The position numbers were made by a program, and so were the translations under genes. A DNA stretch of 19,649 nucleotides from JBFHES01 sp041584015 (GTDB lineage: Bacteria > Bacteroidota > Bacteroidia > Bacteroidales > M50B96). Shown here piece after piece: positions 14,981 through 19,649 of the stretch (its first letter is position 1; the number at the start of each line of letters is the position of its first letter). The notes below the pieces were generated by a model, which worked only from the letters and a program-made list of their open reading frames with translations, made no database searches and had not been told where the DNA came from. The DNA lies in NCBI GenBank assembly GCA_041584015.1, contig JBFHES010000052.1, positions 1 to 19,649 of the forward strand, written 5' to 3'.

Positions 14981-15400
14981 TTATTTAGTAGTTTTTCCAT
15001 CGTACATATCGGTAAATACTTTATCCACGGGTTCCCAAAGTTCAATTTTAGTTCCTTCCGGATCCATTAGGTGAACGAATTTACCGTATTCAAATTCTTC
15101 AATTTCATCAAGCACATTAACACCGCTTGCTTTTAAATCCTTTACCAGTTCTTCAATACCTACTACGCGGTAATTAATCATGAACTCTTTTTCTGAAGGC
15201 TGAAAGTACTTTGTATCAGCGTCGAAAGGGCTCCATTGCAGGTATCCTTTTTTTTCTGGTTCGTCTGAATTTCTGAATTCAAACAAACTGCCATACTCAT
15301 TAGTTACCAGCCCCAAGTTATTTTTGTACCAATCTGATGTGGCTTTCGGATCTTTGCTTTTGAAAAAAATGCCTCCAACTCCGGTTACTCCTTTCTTCAT
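14981..15400 (-). CDS. VOC superfamily (glyoxalase/dioxygenase fold) protein
   Basis: 139 residues made of two beta-alpha-beta-beta-beta units. The first has GVGGIFFKSKDPKATSDWYKNNLGL, the usual opening, and the second closes with FVHLMDPEGTKIELWEP, where the Glu of IELWEP is a typical metal ligand of the fold. Members include glyoxalase I, fosfomycin-resistance proteins and ring-cleaving dioxygenases, and the sequence alone does not choose among them; a small-molecule lyase or isomerase is the safest statement. It precedes sodN by 20 bases on the same strand with no terminator, so the two are probably one transcript. Confidence 0.85.
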   Translation of the reverse strand: MKKGVTGVGGIFFKSKDPKATSDWYKNNLGLVTNEYGSLFEFRNSDEPEKKGYLQWSPFDADTKYFQPSEKEFMINYRVVGIEELVKDLKASGVNVLDEIEEFEYGKFVHLMDPEGTKIELWEPVDKVFTDMYDGKTTK

Positions 15401-15546
15401 AATTTATTGATTTTCCATATAACAAACTCCGCGGATGATTGTTGATAAGTTGTTAATTTGTCGTAAATTGCGCCGCTGAATTTTAGTCAATACTTAGTCT
15501 TTTAAGACTGATTATTAAATTTTTAGAAGGTAAAATACATTTATTT

Positions 15547-15574
15547 TTTGATTTAAAGAAAAGTTTTACCTTTG
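15547..15574 (+). promoter_or_regulatory. promoter of the yceD-rpmF-plsX-fabH operon
   Basis: A perfect -7 element TACCTTTG (15567-15574) with TTTG at 15547-15550, 16 bases upstream. Transcription would begin near 15580, just before the TTG at 15586, which supports the ATG at 15598 as the yceD start. A palindrome AGTCTTTTAAGACT (15496-15509) lies about 40 bases upstream and could bind a regulator. Confidence 0.7.
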
Positions 15575-15597
15575 CACGACATTTTTTGAAACTAAAG

Positions 15598-16143
15598 ATG
15601 AAGAATCTTATTGATTACAATATTCCTCTTAGTGGATTAAAAGAAGGCATTCATCAGTATGACTTTACAGTCGATGAAAAGTTCTTTGAACATTTTGAAT
15701 ATTCTGAAATTAGCAAAGTAACTATTGCGGTTCATGTAGAATTGGATCGACAAGCAACTTTGATGGTGCTTAAGTTTAATCTGAAAGGTGCGCTTACATT
15801 AGCATGTAGCCGATGCCTGGATGATTTTGAAATGCCACTTGATTTTACTGATAAAGTGATAATTAAGTTTGGCGATGAAGTATCAGATTCCAGATATATT
15901 GGCGAAGAAGTTCAGTTGGTTTCGTTTAACGACCATGAGATAAATATCGCTCAATATATATATGAGTTTACCTTGTTAGGTATACCTGTTAAAAGGGTGC
16001 ATCCTGATGATGAAGAGGGGAACTCAACCTGTAATCAAGACATGCTTGATCAATTGGAAGGATATTCGGTTCACGAAGATGAAAACGAGAAAGAAGATAC
16101 TGATCCCCGTTGGGATAAGTTGAGAGATTTATTAGAGAATTAG
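15598..16143 (+). CDS. yceD: YceD/DUF177 family protein
   Basis: 181 residues from the ATG at 15598; an in-frame TTG at 15586 would add four residues but lies almost at the predicted transcription start. The DUF177 core is present, with LACSRCLDDFEMPL (a C-x-x-C pair) and an acidic C-terminal tail ending DPRWDKLRDLLEN, which is the conserved family ending. In many bacteria this gene is placed directly before rpmF. The plant and bacterial homologues have been linked to 23S rRNA accumulation, so a role in large-subunit assembly is likely but not proved here. It is first in an operon with rpmF (24-base gap), plsX and fabH. Confidence 0.88.
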   Translation: MKNLIDYNIPLSGLKEGIHQYDFTVDEKFFEHFEYSEISKVTIAVHVELDRQATLMVLKFNLKGALTLACSRCLDDFEMPLDFTDKVIIKFGDEVSDSRYIGEEVQLVSFNDHEINIAQYIYEFTLLGIPVKRVHPDDEEGNSTCNQDMLDQLEGYSVHEDENEKEDTDPRWDKLRDLLEN

Positions 16144-16167
16144 ACACAAATTAAATAAAATTTTAAA

Positions 16168-16359
16168 ATGGCACATCCTAAGCATAAGATATCGAAACAA
16201 CGTCGAAATAAGCGTAGGACTCACTACAAAGCAACTGAGCCTCAAATCGCAGTTGACCAAACTACTGGTGAAGCTCACCTTTATCACAGAGCACATTGGT
16301 ACGAAGGTAAATTGTACTATAAGGGTAAAGTAGTTATGGAAGAGGGCGAAAAGTTATAA
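16168..16359 (+). CDS. rpmF: 50S ribosomal protein L32, zinc-free type
   Basis: 63 residues, with the conserved basic start MAHPKHKISKQRRNKRRTH that threads into the large ribosomal subunit. In zinc-ribbon L32 proteins, two CxxC pairs follow; here there are no cysteines at all, and the matching segments read AVDQTTGEAH and RAHWYEGKLYYKG. The fold is presumably held without metal. It is second in the yceD-rpmF-plsX-fabH operon, 15 bases before plsX, the arrangement seen across many bacteria. Confidence 0.95.
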   Translation: MAHPKHKISKQRRNKRRTHYKATEPQIAVDQTTGEAHLYHRAHWYEGKLYYKGKVVMEEGEKL

Positions 16360-16374
16360 TCTTTATTCTTTTTT

Positions 16375-17313
16375 ATGAGAATTGGTATTGACATTATGGG
16401 TGGTGACTTTGCACCCAAAGCAACGACTTTGGGTTCTATTTTGGCTGCAAAAGAACTACCCAGTAAAGTCAAACTTGTTTTAATAGGTGATCGGGATCAG
16501 ATTCTTCCAATACTGGAGGAAAATGGAGCTGATGCATCTGCTTTTGAAATTGTACACACCACCGAGGTAATCGAAATGGGTGAACATCCTGCAAAGGCAT
16601 TTGCCAAGAAACCTAAGTCGAGTATAGGATTAGGGTTTCATCTACTAGCTGAAAATAAGATTGACGGCTTTGCAAGCGCCGGTAATACTGGTGCTATGTT
16701 GGTAGGGGCAATGTATACTGTTAAAGCTATTCCCGGAATAATCAGACCATGTATAAGTTCAGTAATACCAAATATGGGAGGTGGAGTATCCATTCTTCTT
16801 GATGTTGGTATAAATGCTGACTGCAAACCTGATGTACTGTATCAGTATGCAATTCTTGGAGCTACCTATGCTGAAAAAGTTTATGGCATTAAAAATCCAA
16901 AAGTTGGCCTGCTAAATATAGGTTCCGAAGAAGAAAAAGGGAATTTGTTAAGTCGTTCGTCGCACGAATTGATGAAAGACTCAAATGACTTTAATTTTAT
17001 CGGGAATGTTGAAGGTACCGATTTTCTGACAGATAAAGCTGACGTTATTGTAACCGATGGATTTACCGGAAACGTTGTACTCAAAGAAATGGAGGCCTTT
17101 TATAAAGCCATTCGCAAGAGAAAGATCAACGACGAGTTTTTCAATAGGTTCGATTTTGAAAATTATGGTGGCACCCCAATCCTTGGGATTAACGCTGCTG
17201 TTACAATTGGTCATGGCATCTCGAACGAGAAAGCCATCAAAAACATGATTCTCCATACTGCTGATGTGGTAGAATCTCAGATAGTTAACACAATAAAAGA
17301 AATTTTTCAATAA
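16375..17313 (+). CDS. plsX: phosphate acyltransferase PlsX
   Basis: Makes acyl-phosphate from acyl-ACP, the donor used by PlsY in the first step of phospholipid synthesis; it acts at the inner membrane surface. The start MRIGIDIMGGDFAP is the family signature. Other marks are SAGNTGAMLVGAM (about 102-114), LLDVGINAD, GNVEGTDF and VTDGFTGNVVLK, which line the substrate site. The length of 312 residues is normal for Bacteroidota. Its TAA stop overlaps the fabH ATG by one base (TAATG), so fabH translation is probably coupled to it. Both enzymes draw on the acyl-ACP pool. Confidence 0.97.
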   Translation: MRIGIDIMGGDFAPKATTLGSILAAKELPSKVKLVLIGDRDQILPILEENGADASAFEIVHTTEVIEMGEHPAKAFAKKPKSSIGLGFHLLAENKIDGFASAGNTGAMLVGAMYTVKAIPGIIRPCISSVIPNMGGGVSILLDVGINADCKPDVLYQYAILGATYAEKVYGIKNPKVGLLNIGSEEEKGNLLSRSSHELMKDSNDFNFIGNVEGTDFLTDKADVIVTDGFTGNVVLKEMEAFYKAIRKRKINDEFFNRFDFENYGGTPILGINAAVTIGHGISNEKAIKNMILHTADVVESQIVNTIKEIFQ

Positions 17314-18311
17314 TGACTAAAGTTACTGCTGCGATTACAGGTATTGAAGCTTCATTACCTGAACATGTATTGACGAATAAGGAGTTAGAAACAATTGTTG
17401 ATACTACCGAAGAGTGGATTTTGTCTCGTACAGGAATCAAAGAAAGAAGAATTCTAAAAGGTGAAGGGCAAGGTACGTCTGTAATGGGTGCCGATGCCGT
17501 AAACAAGTTATTGAAGAAAACAGGTACGTCGCCTGATGAGATTGACATGGTAATTTGCGCTACGGTAACTCCGGACATGCAGTTTCCTGCAACAGCAAAC
17601 ATTATTAGTGATAAGTGTGGAATTAAGAATGCGTTTAGCTATGATCTTAATGCCGCTTGTTCTGGTTTTATTTATGCCTTAACCACTGCATCAAAATTTA
17701 TTGAAGCTGGGGCACATAAAAAAATTATTGTTGTTGGAGCCGATAAAATGTCGTCTATTGTTGATTATACAGATCGTACAACTTGTATTATTTTTGGTGA
17801 TGCAGGTGGAGCAGTTTTGTTAGAGGCAAATACTGAAGGTCTGGGCATACAGGATGCCTTATTACAAAGTGATGGTTCTGGTATGAAACACTTGCATCAA
17901 AAAGCAGGTGGATCGGCAAAGCCAGCATCTCACGAAACTATCGATGCAAGAGAGCATTATATTTATCAAGAAGGTCAGGCCGTTTTTAAATTTGCTGTTT
18001 CGAACATGGCTGACGTTGCGGTTGATCTATTGAAAAAGAATAACATGACTGCAGATGATGTAGCATGGCTGGTACCTCACCAAGCCAATATGCGTATCAT
18101 CGATGCTACTGCTCGTCGTCTGGGTATCGAGAAGGAGAAGGTTATGGTAAATATTCAAAAATACGGTAACACCACAAATGGTACTATTCCATTATGTTTG
18201 TGGGAATGGCAAGATAAATTGAAGAAAGGCGATAATATTATCCTTGCAGCTTTTGGAGGTGGATTCACCTGGGGAAGCATATACCTGAAGTGGGCTTACG
18301 ATTCTGAGTAA
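17313..18311 (+). CDS. fabH: 3-oxoacyl-ACP synthase III (KAS III)
   Basis: Condenses acetyl-CoA (or a branched primer) with malonyl-ACP to begin fatty acid synthesis. The catalytic triad is visible: Cys116 in DLNAACSGF, His256 in WLVPHQANMRI and Asn286 in YGNTTNGTIPL. The primer-site region TEEWILSRTGIKERR is typical. Length is 332 residues. The Asn motif differs slightly from the common GNTSAASIPL (Thr-Asn-Gly in place of Ser-Ala-Ala), which is outside the catalytic residue and probably tolerated. Bacteroidota often carry more than one fabH; this is the operon copy, last after plsX. Confidence 0.96.
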   Translation: MTKVTAAITGIEASLPEHVLTNKELETIVDTTEEWILSRTGIKERRILKGEGQGTSVMGADAVNKLLKKTGTSPDEIDMVICATVTPDMQFPATANIISDKCGIKNAFSYDLNAACSGFIYALTTASKFIEAGAHKKIIVVGADKMSSIVDYTDRTTCIIFGDAGGAVLLEANTEGLGIQDALLQSDGSGMKHLHQKAGGSAKPASHETIDAREHYIYQEGQAVFKFAVSNMADVAVDLLKKNNMTADDVAWLVPHQANMRIIDATARRLGIEKEKVMVNIQKYGNTTNGTIPLCLWEWQDKLKKGDNIILAAFGGGFTWGSIYLKWAYDSE

Positions 18312-18314
18312 GCC

Positions 18315-18346
18315 TCTTAATGTTAAGTATACCTTAAGAATTTTTT
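18315..18346 (+). terminator. weak terminator candidate after fabH
   Basis: TCTTAA (18315-18320) pairs with TTAAGA (18334-18339) before a run of six T (18341-18346), shortly after the fabH stop. The stem is short and AT-rich, and other pairings are possible. Confidence 0.4.
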
Positions 18347-18443
18347 GTAGTAGGTAATATTAAATTAATCGACTCATAAGATTGATTTAAATCTACTTCG
18401 CGGTTGTTGTTGTTTATTTGTAGCATAAATAAATAATAACAAT

Positions 18444-18815
18444 ATGAAAAAAGCAATCGAAATACTTAGCATAGTTTTATTAGTAACAGGAATGTCGTTT
18501 ACTGCACTTGCCGAAAATGAAGGAACTAATAAAATATCAAAGCCAAGCGCAGCTACGGCTACAACAATCAATGGTAAAATAATTGACAAAGTTTCGGGTG
18601 AAGCTTTGGTAGGTGTAAAAGTTTCAATTGAAGGAACTGAAGATGTTGCCTATACCGATTTTGATGGTAACTTTAGTTTCAGTGCGCTAAGTCCTGGTAA
18701 TTATAATCTGCAAACCAATTACATCTCCTACGAGAATACTACTTTCAAAAGTATCGAAGTAGCAGCAGGTATAAACCATTCTGTAAAAATGGTTCTTAAA
18801 TCAGTTGAGGAATAA
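18444..18815 (+). CDS. secreted single-domain carboxypeptidase-regulatory-like protein
   Basis: 123 residues. A signal peptide (about 1-23, ending ALA) and a short Ser/Thr/Ala-rich linker are followed by one CarboxypepD_reg-like beta-sandwich (about 40-120): INGKIIDKVSGEALVGVKVSI, TDFDGNFSFSALSPGNYNL and a final strand HSVKMVLKS. The domain normally forms the N-terminus of SusC-type TonB-dependent receptors in Bacteroidota. Here it stands alone, with no barrel gene after it, so it may be a free periplasmic or surface adhesion domain. It is flanked by hairpins and looks monocistronic. Confidence 0.85.
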   Translation: MKKAIEILSIVLLVTGMSFTALAENEGTNKISKPSAATATTINGKIIDKVSGEALVGVKVSIEGTEDVAYTDFDGNFSFSALSPGNYNLQTNYISYENTTFKSIEVAAGINHSVKMVLKSVEE

Positions 18816-18837
18816 ATCTTACCTAAGTAGCAAATAA

Positions 18838-18868
18838 TAAATAGCCAGACCGATGTTTGGCTATTTCT
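18838..18868 (+). terminator. intrinsic terminator between the two small secreted protein genes
   Basis: AATAGCCA (18840-18847) pairs with TGGCTATT (18858-18865), with an added GAC/GTT extension inward, followed by TTTCTGTTT, 24 bases after the preceding stop. Confidence 0.8.
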
Positions 18869-18904
18869 GTTTAACTTAGATAACTAATAGTTTAATACGC
18901 ATTA

Positions 18905-19363
18905 ATGAAGAAGCTAATTATTATTTGTGCCGTTTTTTTAATCTCACTGTCTGGGTTTTCTCAAATTATTGAAGGAGAAGATGGATTGTACTATGATGAA
19001 AATAAGAACTTGTATACCGGCGTGTACACCGAGTTCTTTGAGACAGGCCAGAAGAGAATAGAACTAAGTTTACTTAACGGCATGAAGGATGGTAAAACCG
19101 TTCTGTACTTTGCAAGTGGACAAAAGAATGAGATTCGTTCTTATGTTGGAAATGAAATGAGCGGCACATGGATCACCTGGAACAAGAAAGGAATTAAGAT
19201 TGCAGAGGCAAGTTACTCGGCTGGAAAGAAAGATGGAAAATGGTATGTTTGGGATGACAAGGGAGCACTCAGGTATGACATGACCTATAAAATGGGTGAG
19301 AAATCCGGTACATGGATTATGTATGATGCCAAGGGTGCTATTCTTTCCGAAAAGAAATATTAA
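18905..19363 (+). CDS. secreted MORN-type repeat protein (YwqK-like)
   Basis: 152 residues. A signal peptide (about 1-19, ending FS before Gln) is followed by about five copies of a 23-residue MORN_2 motif of the form G-x-x-x-Gly-x-W/Y (YTGVYTEFFETGQKR, KDGKTVLYFASGQK, SGTWITWNKKGIK, KDGKWYVWDDKGALR, SGTWIMYDAKGAI). Databases often label such proteins 'YwqK family antitoxin', but no toxin gene is next to it and the signal peptide argues against an antitoxin role; a surface-exposed or periplasmic beta-meander is more likely. The two small secreted proteins before the nitroreductase gene each have their own terminator. Confidence 0.8.
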   Translation: MKKLIIICAVFLISLSGFSQIIEGEDGLYYDENKNLYTGVYTEFFETGQKRIELSLLNGMKDGKTVLYFASGQKNEIRSYVGNEMSGTWITWNKKGIKIAEASYSAGKKDGKWYVWDDKGALRYDMTYKMGEKSGTWIMYDAKGAILSEKKY

Positions 19364-19391
19364 GCGAGAATTACGCGCACAGCTAATGAAT

Positions 19392-19443
19392 AAAAAATGG
19401 TTAATCTTAAGGGCAATGTGCCGGTACGATTAACCATTTTTTT
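19392..19443. terminator. bidirectional terminator between convergent genes
   Basis: A 15-base perfect stem (AAAAAATGGTTAATC at 19392-19406, GATTAACCATTTTTT at 19428-19442) with T-rich ends on both strands, placed between the MORN-type gene and the convergent nitroreductase gene. Confidence 0.9.
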
Positions 19444-19464
19444 ATAGGTATACAATTCAACTAA

Positions 19465-19649
19465 TTATTCAATTAGTCTGAGAATTTCGTCAATAGGTTT
19501 CTTTGTTTTTGGTTTAGGTGACACTGCGGCTTTTCCTACAGCGACAAATGCAATTAAAGAATCAGGATGTTTAATATCCAGTTTTTCCTCCATTTCCGAT
19601 TTTGCAACCATCGGACCTGTTAGCCAGCAAGCCCCATAACCCATATCAA
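19465..19649 (-). CDS. nitroreductase family protein, C-terminal end only
   Basis: The minus strand is open from the right window edge to the TAA at 19465, giving the last 60 residues. The segment GYGACWLTGPMVAKSEMEEKL and the later LIAFVAVGKAA are the C-terminal helix and strand of NfsA/NfsB-type flavin (FMN) oxidoreductases, in which the GYG-CW region helps bind FMN. The tail (KPKTKKPIDEILRLIE) is also typical. The substrate cannot be told from this part. It ends 22 bases past the terminator shared with the MORN-type gene. Confidence 0.82.
   Translation of the reverse strand, partial: DMGYGACWLTGPMVAKSEMEEKLDIKHPDSLIAFVAVGKAAVSPKPKTKKPIDEILRLIE

Noticed and set aside
15586..15597. TTG at 15586 as the yceD start
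   Set aside because: The operon promoter predicts transcription starting near 15580, leaving almost no room, and the ATG at 15598 gives the normal family N-terminus.
17285..17602. 105-codon open frame on the minus strand
   Set aside because: It is antisense to the plsX/fabH junction; both of those genes are certain from catalytic motifs.
18905..19363. Antitoxin of a toxin-antitoxin pair
   Set aside because: The repeats are of MORN type and the protein has a signal peptide; no toxin gene lies beside it.

Overview
The window looks like ordinary chromosome from a member of the Bacteroidota, probably a marine or sediment relative of the Bacteroidales/Marinilabiliales. The evidence is the type IX secretion (T9SS) genes porX and porT and a protein with a T9SS type A sorting tail, promoters of the Bacteroidota form (TTTG, about 20 bases, TAnnTTTG), little sign of Shine-Dalgarno sequences, moderately AT-rich DNA, and many small lipid- or outer-membrane-directed proteins. 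The genus assignment is a guess. I see no phage, plasmid, insertion sequence, CRISPR array, tRNA or rRNA.

Layout. Bases 1-2844 hold the 3' part of aspartate ammonia-lyase (aspA), then on the other strand a membrane acyltransferase and a small two-helix membrane protein. Bases 3012-6438 run forward: an outer membrane beta-barrel protein, a T9SS cargo protein, lpxH (lipid A synthesis) and panD (beta-alanine for pantothenate/CoA). Bases 6439-7750 are a 1.3-kb gene-poor stretch with a near-perfect 86-base direct repeat that continues in register for about 100 more diverged bases, plus nested inverted repeats. This is the least explained part of the window. A small secreted Cys/Lys-rich protein follows on the minus strand.

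Bases 8355-12508 run forward: porX (T9SS response regulator with a PglZ/phosphatase-like output domain), tsaE (tRNA t6A synthesis), porT (T9SS outer membrane component) and a peptide-type ABC permease with an unusually large periplasmic loop. Bases 12527-15400 are on the minus strand: an AI-2E/PerM-family membrane protein, a LiaF-like membrane protein, an exported nickel superoxide dismutase (sodN) and a VOC-fold protein. Bases 15598-18311 are the classic yceD-rpmF-plsX-fabH operon, joining a ribosomal protein to the start of fatty acid and phospholipid synthesis. The window ends with two small secreted proteins (a lone carboxypeptidase-regulatory-like domain and a MORN-type repeat protein) and the 3' end of a nitroreductase gene on the minus strand.

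How the genes work together: lpxH, plsX and fabH build the envelope lipids; panD supplies the CoA/ACP prosthetic group that plsX and fabH depend on; porX and porT control and build the machine that would export the T9SS cargo protein. The points most worth a second look are the Ni-SOD whose metal hook appears to be freed by ordinary signal peptidase, the repeat structures at 6.7-7.5 kb, the near-leaderless panD transcript, and the Cys-rich secreted protein.
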